Shown piece by piece: positions 1 through 7,698 of a DNA stretch of 14,348 bases. The notes under the pieces were generated by a model. The model did not search any database. It worked only from the letters and a program-made list of their open reading frames with translations, and was not told the DNA's origin. The position numbers were made by a program, and so were the translations under genes. Numbering within the stretch: the first letter of the stretch is position 1; each line of letters opens with the position of its first letter. The stretch is from Bacteroidales bacterium (GTDB lineage: Bacteria > Bacteroidota > Bacteroidia > Bacteroidales > Tenuifilaceae): the NCBI GenBank assembly GCA_003531155.1, contig DQHR01000141.1, forward strand, positions 28,945 through 43,292. Reading direction: 5' to 3'.

Positions 1-27
1 CCACCTGACAAACATTTTTTCGCGCGG

Positions 28-70
28 AAGGCTCTCCTTATGATTAGGTAATCCGAGGTGCAAATCGGAT
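28..70. other. Short structured stretch at left edge, function unknown
   Basis: The first 100 bases contain no gene that I can recognise. Two small perfect inverted repeats lie here: AAGG/CCTT (28-31 with 36-39, loop CTCT) and ATCCGA/TCGGAT (51-56 with 65-70, loop of 8). Neither is followed on the minus strand by a T-run, so they are not a convincing terminator for the minus-strand gene that ends at 101. They could belong to a structured RNA or gene end beyond the left edge, or be chance. Confidence 0.2.
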
Positions 71-100
71 GCAAAATATATCTTTTTACCATTCATAAAG

Positions 101-1270
101 TTAAAGTATCTCGCGTAGCTTTTTCTTGAGTTCTTCTCCAAATAGATTCTTACCTACAATAGTATGATTTCTATCAATAAGATAGTTTGTAGGAAGTTGA
201 TTAACATTATATACTCGTGCACTAACCGTGACATTAGGACTTAGTTCGCAAACATTAATACCTGGCAAACCTGCAGATTCGATAGCATTCACCCAATCTT
301 CACGATTAGAATCAAGAGAAACTTGATAAAGTTCAAATCCCTTTCCCTTAAACTGATTGTATGTCTCTATCAGTTCACGAATATCCATCATACTTGTTTG
401 ATCAAATGAAGCCCAAAAATTCAACAGAACAACCTTCCCTTTCAAACTTGAAAGTTTTACAATATCTCCTTTGGGGGTACTTAAAGAAATATCAGGAATA
501 GTCTCAACTGACTGACTTATCATGTTTTTAATTTTTGCGCTACGAATAATGCCCTCCATTCTTTTAATGTCAGCTAACATTCCTTTGGTGTATTCGGAGT
601 TTGGGTAAAGTGCACGAAGAGATGATCCCACGACTTTAAACAACACAAGGTCTTCTCCTCTATCAAATACATATAAATTATCGTCGAATTTTTGATAAAG
701 AGCCATAACACTCGCCCTTGACATTGCATTTTTCCAAATAAATCTTGAATTATATGCCCTCTGTGAGTCAATTGCAGCGTAATACTCCTGTTCAATCATC
801 TTTTTCTTTATCTCATCCTGTGTGCTATTATACTTAGCTCTTAGATCAATGAGTTTACTTTTGGAGTCATTCAGTTTTGCTGATAATTCCTTTGTAAACA
901 CTGAACCTTTTGATCCAATAACTGTATAATCGTTTATATTTTCAGCGTTAATAATTAAATTTACCTTTTCATTCGGTTCACAAAGTAATGTAATTGCTCC
1001 TTTTTGTGGAACCCTAACAACATAAAAGGTAGGTTCGGTAACCGTTCTCATTTTAAATCTCACACTGTTATCGCCTGCAGATATATCGGATGAATCGATA
1101 ACCTGAGAACTCGCGAAATTTAATTTATCGATATAAATTTTTGAATCATTCTTACTCTTCACCTTAATATCAACAACAACAGCATCTTTATTATTACACG
1201 AACTTGCAAATAGCATTGCCATCGCCACTACACAAAACCCTAAGTATTTTTTTAATAAATTCATCTTCAC
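101..1270 (-). CDS. Thioredoxin-fold lipoprotein lacking the CxxC site (DUF4369/TlpA-like)
   Basis: This is a 389-residue predicted envelope lipoprotein. The N-terminus has a basic start, a hydrophobic stretch (about 10-22) and a lipobox-like ASSC ending at Cys25, followed by Asn. Residues about 30-130 look like the DUF4369 domain of Bacteroidota thiol-disulfide proteins; a charged, probably helical middle follows, then a TlpA/AhpC-like thioredoxin fold from about 255. The fold is recognisable by the strand leading to FWAS (285-288) and the cis-proline segment LPTNYLID (Pro360). Where relatives have WCxxC, this protein reads F-D-Q-T-S, so the two cysteines are replaced by Asp290 and Ser293. 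Classical disulfide exchange is therefore unlikely; a binding, scaffold or chaperone role is possible (inference). It lies 108 bp downstream of a paralog on the same strand and may be co-transcribed with it. Met3 is an alternative start. Confidence 0.85.
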   Translation of the reverse strand: MKMNLLKKYLGFCVVAMAMLFASSCNNKDAVVVDIKVKSKNDSKIYIDKLNFASSQVIDSSDISAGDNSVRFKMRTVTEPTFYVVRVPQKGAITLLCEPNEKVNLIINAENINDYTVIGSKGSVFTKELSAKLNDSKSKLIDLRAKYNSTQDEIKKKMIEQEYYAAIDSQRAYNSRFIWKNAMSRASVMALYQKFDDNLYVFDRGEDLVLFKVVGSSLRALYPNSEYTKGMLADIKRMEGIIRSAKIKNMISQSVETIPDISLSTPKGDIVKLSSLKGKVVLLNFWASFDQTSMMDIRELIETYNQFKGKGFELYQVSLDSNREDWVNAIESAGLPGINVCELSPNVTVSARVYNVNQLPTNYLIDRNHTIVGKNLFGEELKKKLREIL

Positions 1271-1329
1271 TTATTTGTCAAAATTCAACATCATAAAAAA
1301 CGTTTCTCTTTAGCATTTGCTAATCAAAG

Positions 1330-1337
1330 CAAATTTA
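1330..1337 (-). promoter_or_regulatory. Possible -7 element (TAAATTTG) upstream of the 101-1270 gene
   Basis: On the minus strand this reads TAAATTTG, a match to the Bacteroidota TAnnTTTG -7 consensus, about 60 bases upstream of the start codon at 1270. No TTTG/TTG -33 element sits at the usual 19-21 base spacing, and the region is A/T-rich, so a chance match is quite possible. Confidence 0.2.
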
Positions 1338-1378
1338 ATAAATCAAATGGAATAAAAGCCACTTTTGAGAAAAGACCC

Positions 1379-2590
1379 CTATTTTGGCATCAGTTCGGTT
1401 AGTTTAGCCCTAAGCTTTTCATCTTGCAAATTTACGCCCTTAATAAGGCCCCACCTATCTATAATGTAATTTGAAGGAATGCTCGAAATCTTTAACGTAT
1501 CGAGTAATTTTGAATTGTACGTATCTGAAATACCTGCATTGTACCAAGTTATGCTATCTTTAACAATTCTTAACCTCAACGAGTCGATGTTTACACCCAA
1601 TGAAACTTGCAATACAACAAGTCCTTTAGGAGAAAAATCCTTGTAGATAGATTTCAATTTAGAAGTATTTTTTTTGCAAAGTTCACACCAGGTACCATTG
1701 AAATCGATGAGTAAGTATCTGTACCAAATACTACTATAAAAAAAAGTTTCGCCTGAGATTAATGGGAATCCGACATTAGGTAATGTGCCTCCAACCTTAA
1801 ACATATTTTCTCGCTTACTTTTTCGTTCAAATAACGAATCAAGCTTTTGAATTTTCGAATGGTAATTGAGCACGAATTTGTTCGAGGAGTACACTGACAT
1901 CAACGTCGAATCAACTAAGCGAAACAAATTTCGCTCTTTAGCATAATCAAATACTGGATGGAGTGAATCGTATGACTGAAACAAAGCAAGTATTGATGCT
2001 GGTGAAAATGTATTATCCTTAATAAATCCTTTAACAAACCCTTTATGGCTTTTAAGTTTGATTTGATAAACGCTATCAATTAAATGCTTTATTGAGTCAA
2101 ATCTATCACTTTGAAGATTAGCTTCGTAGATCTTCTTGAGGGAGTCTATCTGTCGTTTAGTTTCTTGCAGTTCACGCGATACGTTCTGAACTAAAGCTGA
2201 ACCATATGAGCCTACAACAGTATAATCACTCAAGTCTGATTTCGAAGCAGCTATATTAACCTCATCTCCCGGTTGAATTAACAGAATGATTTGTGAATGT
2301 TTTTTTTCTAATCCAATTGTAATAAAAGTTGGATCTTGAGTCATGAACTCAAACTCAAATTGACCTTCAGAACTTGTTTTTATTGAATCGATAAGCGTAA
2401 GCGTATCGCTTTCGAGTTTACTAATAAAAACATAAGTTTTAGGGTTTCCTTCAAGCGTTCCCTCAACGTTTATCCTATCAACTCGATGCACACAACTTTG
2501 AATTGAAAGAACAAGAAAAAATGAAATGAGGAAAAAAGATTTCTTTATGTATAAGATAGGATTCATCGAGTTTATTTTATGCATAATCAC
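1379..2590 (-). CDS. Thioredoxin-fold lipoprotein with CxxC site (DUF4369/TlpA-like)
   Basis: This is a 403-residue predicted envelope thiol-disulfide oxidoreductase. Residues about 15-30 form a hydrophobic signal segment ending in the lipobox-like IQSC with Cys33 as the lipidation site, so it should be anchored in the periplasmic or outer-membrane leaflet. Residues about 38-140 resemble DUF4369. A charged helical middle follows, and from about 265 a TlpA-like thioredoxin fold carries an intact W-C302-E-L-C305 redox motif and the cis-proline segment SIPSNYIID (Pro372). The Glu-Leu pair between the cysteines is unusual compared with the common Gly-Pro. The protein shares a colinear architecture and several segments with the next gene downstream, for example DYTVVGSYGS versus DYTVIGSKGS, so the two are tandem paralogs. 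Met1, Met3 and Met9 are all possible starts; all keep the signal peptide. The redox partner is not visible in the window. Confidence 0.87.
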   Translation of the reverse strand: MIMHKINSMNPILYIKKSFFLISFFLVLSIQSCVHRVDRINVEGTLEGNPKTYVFISKLESDTLTLIDSIKTSSEGQFEFEFMTQDPTFITIGLEKKHSQIILLIQPGDEVNIAASKSDLSDYTVVGSYGSALVQNVSRELQETKRQIDSLKKIYEANLQSDRFDSIKHLIDSVYQIKLKSHKGFVKGFIKDNTFSPASILALFQSYDSLHPVFDYAKERNLFRLVDSTLMSVYSSNKFVLNYHSKIQKLDSLFERKSKRENMFKVGGTLPNVGFPLISGETFFYSSIWYRYLLIDFNGTWCELCKKNTSKLKSIYKDFSPKGLVVLQVSLGVNIDSLRLRIVKDSITWYNAGISDTYNSKLLDTLKISSIPSNYIIDRWGLIKGVNLQDEKLRAKLTELMPK

Positions 2591-2664
2591 TTTAACATTA
2601 CTTTATTTATAATCAGGCAAATTACTCAAAAGTCGATTAATTGCAGATTTCGTATTTTTTAACG

Positions 2665-2672
2665 CAAAGTTA
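2665..2672 (-). promoter_or_regulatory. Possible -7 element (TAACTTTG) for the lipoprotein genes
   Basis: On the minus strand this reads TAACTTTG, a full match to the Bacteroidota -7 consensus TAnnTTTG. It lies about 75 bases upstream of the start codon at 2590, a plausible leader length. No clear TTTG/TTG occurs 19-21 bases further upstream; a TTTTG lies immediately next to it instead. The call rests on the -7 match alone. Confidence 0.3.
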
Positions 2673-2843
2673 ACCAAAATTTAAAAGGATTTTATAGCCC
2701 TTTAGTCTTAAAAAAGCACTAAATTGTCTCGGGATTTAACAGTTATTTGTTCATTACAGGTATCGACGTACAAAACCCATGAATACAAGGTTTTATTTTT
2801 TACTTAGCAACTAGAGATACAATCTTGATGTTCCTTGAATTTA

Positions 2844-2863
2844 AACTTATTGAGTAATAAGTT
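2844..2863 (+). promoter_or_regulatory. Inverted repeat ahead of the glycogen operon
   Basis: AACTTATT (2844-2851) and AATAAGTT (2856-2863) form a perfect 8-bp inverted repeat with a GAGT loop, 31 bases before the debranching enzyme start. The right arm overlaps AGTTG (2860-2864), which can alternatively pair with CAACT (2876-2880). It could be an operator palindrome or a leader RNA hairpin. The stem is A/T-rich, so the RNA structure would be weak. Confidence 0.35.
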
Positions 2864-2894
2864 GTTATTATTTATCAACTATTAATTTACACCC

Positions 2895-4838
2895 ATGAAA
2901 TACCTTGAGTTTGATAAAAAGGAGTTGGTTAATCTTGAATACTCTTTAAATAGAGAGATTTTAAGCACCAACAGAGCTGGTGGATATTTTAGCACAACCA
3001 TTGTGCTATGTAATACCCGAAAATATCATGGGCTAATGGTACTCCCCCTCGATCAATTCGACCGTGAGCCTCATGTTCTCCTTTCGTGTATTGACGATAC
3101 TATTATACAACACGGTCAACATTTTAATTTAGGAATTCACCGATATCCTGGAATATATGAACCACGTGGACATAAATACATAATTGATTTTGATTATGAA
3201 CCTACACCAACACTTACATATCGTGTTGGAGGAGTAATCCTAAAAAAAGAGTTGCTTCTGGTGCATAACGAGGAGCAATTCATGGTTCGATATACACTAT
3301 TGGAGGCTCAAAGTCCAACTAAATTAAGGATAAAGCCATTTCTGGCCTTTCGGAATGCTCACAGTTTAAGCAAATCAAACTTGTGGGCTGATACGCGTCA
3401 CAAAGAAATTCCTAATGGGGTTAGATATAGGTTATACGCTGGATTTCCGTACTTGCACATGCAATTAAACAAAAAGAATGACTTTGTTGCATCTCCCGAT
3501 TGGTATTACAACATTGAATATAAGGAAGAGATAAACAGAGGCTATGAAGGTCATGAGGATTTATTTGTTCCTGGTTTTTTTGAAATCTCGCTCAAAAAAG
3601 GTGAAAGTATTATTTTCTCAGCGGCTACCAATGAGATTGGGCCTATAACATTGTCTAAAAAGTTTAATTCAGAATTACTTAAGCGACCTGAGAAGAATAG
3701 TTTTGAGAGCTGTTTGAGAAATGCAGCACAGCAATTTATCATTCATCACGAAAAATTTACCAACATCATTGCTGGCTACCCATGGTTTGGACAATGGGGT
3801 CGCGACACATTTATATCGCTTCCTGGCCTTACATTATCTATTGACGATCCTAAATCGTGTAAAGCAGTTCTTGATTCGCTCTCATCTGAACTTAAAAATG
3901 GCCTCTTCCCCAACGTTGGAAGAGCCAAGGCTGCTGCATTTAACTCTGTTGATGCTCCTCTATGGTATTTCTGGGCAATACAACAATATGCTGAATACAC
4001 AAAGAACAAAGCTGAGGTTTGGAAAGAATACGGAAAAAAGATGAAGGCAATCCTCAAAGGGTATCACGACGGGCTGTCATTCAACATCAAAATGCATGAA
4101 AATGGACTTGTGTGGGCAGGAGAAAAGGGTTATGCCTTAACCTGGATGGATGCAGTAGTAAATGGGAAGCCCGTAACCCCACGTATAGGTTATGATGTAG
4201 AAATTAATGCACTTTGGTACAATGCATTAATGTTTACCATTGAACTAGCTATGGACAACAACGATAGTAAGTTTGTTAAGCAGTGGCAACCAATTGCCGA
4301 GCTATCAAAAAAATCGTTCAATGAAGTGTTTTGGAATACCGATAAGAATTATCTGGCTGATTATGTTAATGAAGAAGGTCAAAATCTTTTTGTTCGACCT
4401 AACCAAATATTTGCGGCATCATTACCATATAGTCCAATTGATGATGAAAAAAAACGCGCAGTTGTTGATGTCATTGAGAAGGAGCTTCTTACCCCAAAAG
4501 GGCTAAGAACATTAGCACCAAAAAATCCTGAATACAAGGGAAGATACGAAGGCGATCATGTAACTCGCGATTTAGCATATCATCAAGGTACTGTATGGCC
4601 TTGGCTATTGGGTCATTTCATGGATGCATATTTTAAAATCCATGGCAAATTGGCTATGCCAATTGGTAAAAAAATTATCGATTCATTCAGAAGCGAAATG
4701 TGTATTCATGGTATTTGCTCAATCTCTGAGGTGTATGATGGAGATCCTCCTCAACGCCCGAATGGTTCAATATCTCAAGCATGGAGCGTAGCCGAAATAC
4801 TAAGAATTCTGAAGATGATTGAAAAATATCAAAATTAA
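2895..4838 (+). CDS. Glycogen debranching enzyme, GH133 (amylo-alpha-1,6-glucosidase) type
   Basis: The 647-residue product matches the bacterial form of the GDE family: an N-terminal beta-rich domain (about 15-270) and a C-terminal (alpha/alpha)6 barrel-type catalytic domain (about 280-640). Recognisable signatures are N-R-A-G-G-Y near residue 26, GYPWFGQWGRD (294-304), TWMDA (416-420) and NGKPVTPRIGYDVEINALWY just after it, AYHQGTVWPW (around 561-571) and SEVYDG (611-616). Asp419 and Glu612 are candidate catalytic acids by analogy with related barrels, not demonstrated here. The expected role is hydrolysis of alpha-1,6-linked glucosyl stubs left after phosphorylase action, in the cytoplasm; no signal peptide is seen. 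This single-activity form lacks the glucanotransferase half of the eukaryotic debrancher. It is the first gene of a plus-strand run encoding other alpha-glucan enzymes, which supports the assignment. Length is normal for the bacterial family. Confidence 0.93.
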   Translation: MKYLEFDKKELVNLEYSLNREILSTNRAGGYFSTTIVLCNTRKYHGLMVLPLDQFDREPHVLLSCIDDTIIQHGQHFNLGIHRYPGIYEPRGHKYIIDFDYEPTPTLTYRVGGVILKKELLLVHNEEQFMVRYTLLEAQSPTKLRIKPFLAFRNAHSLSKSNLWADTRHKEIPNGVRYRLYAGFPYLHMQLNKKNDFVASPDWYYNIEYKEEINRGYEGHEDLFVPGFFEISLKKGESIIFSAATNEIGPITLSKKFNSELLKRPEKNSFESCLRNAAQQFIIHHEKFTNIIAGYPWFGQWGRDTFISLPGLTLSIDDPKSCKAVLDSLSSELKNGLFPNVGRAKAAAFNSVDAPLWYFWAIQQYAEYTKNKAEVWKEYGKKMKAILKGYHDGLSFNIKMHENGLVWAGEKGYALTWMDAVVNGKPVTPRIGYDVEINALWYNALMFTIELAMDNNDSKFVKQWQPIAELSKKSFNEVFWNTDKNYLADYVNEEGQNLFVRPNQIFAASLPYSPIDDEKKRAVVDVIEKELLTPKGLRTLAPKNPEYKGRYEGDHVTRDLAYHQGTVWPWLLGHFMDAYFKIHGKLAMPIGKKIIDSFRSEMCIHGICSISEVYDGDPPQRPNGSISQAWSVAEILRILKMIEKYQN

Positions 4839-4861
4839 TCAGTTGTTAATAGACTGATTAA
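4835..4861 (+). terminator. Hairpin overlapping the debranching enzyme stop codon
   Basis: TTAATCAGT (4835-4843) and ACTGATTAA (4853-4861) make a perfect 9-bp inverted repeat with a 9-base loop. The left arm contains the TAA stop codon. A TAATATTTT stretch follows, but there is no strong T-run and the stem is A/T-rich, so this is at best a weak terminator, attenuator or mRNA-stabilising hairpin in the 77-bp gap before the GT4 gene. Confidence 0.35.
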
Positions 4862-4915
4862 TAATATTTTAAAAAGCAATTAATAATTTAGATAAATATT
4901 GATAAGCATAAGCTC

Positions 4916-6208
4916 ATGAGAGTATTAATGTTCGGTTGGGAATTTCCTCCTCACATCACTGGGGGTTTAGGTACAGCATGTTTTGGTCTTACACAGGGCT
5001 TAGCTAAAAAGAACATTGATGTTATCTTTGTTGTACCTAAAGCTTTTGGCGACGAGGATAAATCATTTATCCGCTTAGTTGCTGCCGAGGATATCGATAT
5101 AAATCTCACTAAGATAGAACTGGAAGAGTTTTGGCGTAAAATCCATTACCTCGAAATTAGTTCAAACATTGTACCCTACATTGATCCTGAGGAATATGCA
5201 CGATTAATTGAGAAAGCTGAACTTGAAGGTTCATCAACCAATGAATCGAACTCAAAGCGCAAGTTCAGATTCTCAGGGAAATATGGAATTAATCTAATGG
5301 ATGAGGTTACTCGATACGCCCTAATTGCATCTAACTTGGCAATACACCAGCAGTTTGATGTCATTCATGCTCATGATTGGTTGACCTATCCCGCTGGTAC
5401 AGCCGCTAAAATGGTTTCTGGCAAGCCATTAATTGTGCATGTACATGCTACTGAATTTGACCGCAGTGGGGAGAATATCAATAAAAATGTCTTTGAAATA
5501 GAACGTCGTGGAATGGAAGTTGCCGATAAGGTAATAACAGTAAGTAATCTCACTCGAAACATAGTTATTTCAAAATACGGTATTCCTGAAGAAAAAGTAA
5601 TCACTGTGCACAATGCCGTTGATTTTGGATCAGATTTTGAAATTGATGAGTTCAGCAAGAAAGTTCCAGAACAGATTGTAACATTCTTAGGTAGAGTAAC
5701 TTTTCAAAAGGGACCTGATTACTTCGTTGAGGCGGCAAATAAAGTATTGAAAAAAAATCAGAACGTCCGCTTTGTAATGGCCGGCAGTGGTGATATGCTA
5801 AATCGAATGATCCGTCGCGTTGCTGAGCTGGGTATCGCTAATAAGTTCCATTTCACAGGATTTCTAAAGGGAAATGATGTAAATAGAATGTTCCAAATGA
5901 GTGATGTTTACGTTATGCCATCAGTTTCCGAACCATTTGGAATTAGCCCGCTAGAAGCGATGCGCTCCAACGTTCCTGTTATTATATCAAAACAATCCGG
6001 TGTTGCTGAAGTTCTGAAATACGCCATTAAAATTGACTTTTGGGACATTGATGCCATGGCAGATAGCATTTACGGGTTACTCAATTACAGAGCATTATCG
6101 AATTTCTTTATTAAATACGGGCAGGAAGAGGTTAATAGCCTTAAGTGGGAGAATGCCGCTGATGGCATTAAGGGAGTTTACGAATCAATAATTCAAGAAA
6201 AGCAATAA
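4916..6208 (+). CDS. GT4 family glycosyltransferase, probably alpha-glucan related
   Basis: This 430-residue cytoplasmic protein has the two-Rossmann GT-B layout. The N-terminal half opens with FGWEFPPHITGGLG (6-19), whose glycine-rich end matches the nucleotide-sugar loop of glycogen synthase-like enzymes, and has HAHDW at 151-155. The C-terminal half has GRVTFQKGPDYF, then the family E-x7-E motif EPFGISPLE (Glu339, Glu347). Between about 60 and 125 lies a charged insertion. The family transfers sugars from nucleotide donors with retention. Its place between a debranching enzyme and a GH57 enzyme, only 10 bp before the latter, suggests it acts on alpha-glucan, perhaps as a second chain-extending or priming enzyme, but the donor and acceptor cannot be read from sequence. 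Such genes are often labelled glycogen synthase or simply glycosyltransferase. A polysaccharide role outside glycogen remains possible. Confidence 0.88.
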   Translation: MRVLMFGWEFPPHITGGLGTACFGLTQGLAKKNIDVIFVVPKAFGDEDKSFIRLVAAEDIDINLTKIELEEFWRKIHYLEISSNIVPYIDPEEYARLIEKAELEGSSTNESNSKRKFRFSGKYGINLMDEVTRYALIASNLAIHQQFDVIHAHDWLTYPAGTAAKMVSGKPLIVHVHATEFDRSGENINKNVFEIERRGMEVADKVITVSNLTRNIVISKYGIPEEKVITVHNAVDFGSDFEIDEFSKKVPEQIVTFLGRVTFQKGPDYFVEAANKVLKKNQNVRFVMAGSGDMLNRMIRRVAELGIANKFHFTGFLKGNDVNRMFQMSDVYVMPSVSEPFGISPLEAMRSNVPVIISKQSGVAEVLKYAIKIDFWDIDAMADSIYGLLNYRALSNFFIKYGQEEVNSLKWENAADGIKGVYESIIQEKQ

Positions 6209-6218
6209 GACATACAAT

Positions 6219-7673
6219 ATGAAGACCATTTGCTTCTATTTTCAGGTTCATCAGCCGTTTAGGCTTCGCAGATATCGATTTTTCGATATTGGTGAGCACC
6301 ACAACTACTTCGATGAATTTGCCAACCGTTCCATCATGCGAAAGGTTGCCGAAAAATGCTATCTACCAACTAACCAGTTGATGCTTGATCTTATCAACGA
6401 GTTTGGGTCAAGGTTTAAAATAGCCTATTCAATTTCAGGCACTGCTCTCGATCAATTCGAGATGTATGCACCTGATGTAATTGCTAGTTTTAAGCGATTA
6501 GCAGAAACAGGTTGTGTGGAGTTTCTTGCAGAAACCTATTCGCACTCGCTTTCTGCTTTAAAAGATCGAAAAGAGTTTGAAAACCAAGTTGCAGCGCAAT
6601 CCAAAAGAGTTGAAGAACTTTTTGGGGTAAAACCTAAAACGTTCCGTAATACAGAGTTAATATACTCTGATGAAATCGGAGCTATGGTTGCCGATTTGGG
6701 CTTTAAAGCAATGCTTACCGAAGGGGCAAAACATATACTTGGATGGAAAAGTTCAAACTATTTGTACACTAACGCCATCAATCCAAAGCTTAAACTGCTG
6801 CTTAAAAATTTCAGGTTAAGCGATGACATTGCCTTTCGATTCTCAAACCGCGATTGGAGTGAATGGCCGTTAACTGCCGAGAAATACGTATCGTGGCTAA
6901 GAAATATTGAATCTCGCGATGAAATTGTAAACCTTTTTATGGATTACGAAACATTTGGCGAACATCAATGGGCCGAAACAGGAATATTCAATTTTATGCA
7001 TGCTTTCCCACGCATGGTTTTCAGCGATGGAACATTTGAATTTTTAACACCGTCAGAGGCTGCCGACAAGCATCAACCCGTATCGGTTTTACACGTACCA
7101 CATCCTATTTCATGGGCTGATGAGGAACGTGACTTAACAGCCTGGTTGGGTAATGATCTTCAGGATGAAGCGTTTAACAATCTTTATTCGCTCGCGGGAA
7201 AGGTTGAGAAGATAAGTGATGCGGATATCCAACGTGACTGGAGGTATCTTCAAACAAGCGACCACTTCTACTACATGTGTACAAAGTGGTTTAGCGATGG
7301 CGACGTTCACAAGTATTTCAACCCATACGATACACCGTATGATGCATTTATCAATTTTATGAATATTCTTAGCGACTTCTCATTAAGGGTAAACAACATA
7401 TCTCAACTCGAAGGCTTTAATCAAATTGAACCAGGGGAGGTTGATAATGTGATAAGTATCCTTGAGGCAAGGATCAAGGAACTTCAGAAAATTCAGAATA
7501 AGACTCAAAAAAAGAAATCAATCGAAAGCAAGAGCGATAAGCCTAAAAAAACTGTCACAAAAAGCAAAAAGACCGACGTAGATACTGTGGTTAAAAAAAC
7601 ACCAAAAAAGAAAGTATTGCCCAAAACAAAAGCAGCAAAAACAACTGTTTCGATTAATAAAAAGAAGAAATAA
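6219..7673 (+). CDS. GH57 family alpha-amylase/glucanotransferase-like enzyme with Lys-rich tail
   Basis: The 484-residue product carries the GH57 conserved regions in order: F-Q-V-H-Q-P (8-13), the segment around AETYSHS, FRNTELIYS with Glu146 at the nucleophile position, FMDYETFGEH with Asp242 at the acid/base position, and a late aromatic segment (SDHFYYMCTKW). Both catalytic residues are present, so it should be active. The VHQP start resembles the MJ1611-like alpha-amylase group (from memory) more than classical GH57 branching enzymes, but GH57 covers amylase, 4-alpha-glucanotransferase and branching activities, and the specificity is open. There is no signal peptide, implying cytoplasmic alpha-glucan. 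From about residue 426 the fold gives way to a 59-residue tail containing 23 lysines plus Thr, Ser and Pro, probably disordered. It is tightly packed after the GT4 gene (10 bp) and 25 bp before the synthase/phosphorylase gene. Confidence 0.9.
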   Translation: MKTICFYFQVHQPFRLRRYRFFDIGEHHNYFDEFANRSIMRKVAEKCYLPTNQLMLDLINEFGSRFKIAYSISGTALDQFEMYAPDVIASFKRLAETGCVEFLAETYSHSLSALKDRKEFENQVAAQSKRVEELFGVKPKTFRNTELIYSDEIGAMVADLGFKAMLTEGAKHILGWKSSNYLYTNAINPKLKLLLKNFRLSDDIAFRFSNRDWSEWPLTAEKYVSWLRNIESRDEIVNLFMDYETFGEHQWAETGIFNFMHAFPRMVFSDGTFEFLTPSEAADKHQPVSVLHVPHPISWADEERDLTAWLGNDLQDEAFNNLYSLAGKVEKISDADIQRDWRYLQTSDHFYYMCTKWFSDGDVHKYFNPYDTPYDAFINFMNILSDFSLRVNNISQLEGFNQIEPGEVDNVISILEARIKELQKIQNKTQKKKSIESKSDKPKKTVTKSKKTDVDTVVKKTPKKKVLPKTKAAKTTVSINKKKK

Positions 7674-7698
7674 TTGTAAGCGCTAAATTTCAAACAAA

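Larger units (their letters stand above)
2591..2894. other. Divergent intergenic region (304 bp)
   Basis: This region separates the minus-strand lipoprotein pair from the plus-strand glycogen operon, so it should hold promoters for both. I see a possible minus-strand -7 element at 2665-2672 and an inverted repeat at 2844-2863 just ahead of the plus-strand start. An 11-codon ATG frame at 2779-2814 has no convincing ribosome binding site and is not called. No RNA gene is evident. Confidence 0.6.

Noticed and set aside
51..70. T-arm-like hairpin suggesting a tRNA or tmRNA end
   Set aside because: The loop is 8 bases (GGTGCAAA) rather than a 7-base TTC-type loop, and no acceptor, D or anticodon arm can be built around it on either strand.
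2779..2814. 11-codon ATG frame as a leader peptide of the glycogen operon
   Set aside because: No ribosome binding site, no informative codon run, and frames this short are expected by chance.
3721..4057. Overlapping open frames on both strands inside the debranching enzyme gene
   Set aside because: They lie entirely within a well-conserved gene, have no recognisable domain, and are alternate-frame shadows.
7505..7693. Hydrophobic minus-strand frame resembling a small membrane protein
   Set aside because: It is the antisense of the lysine-rich tail; AAA/AAG codons read backwards give Phe/Leu, so the hydrophobicity is an artefact.
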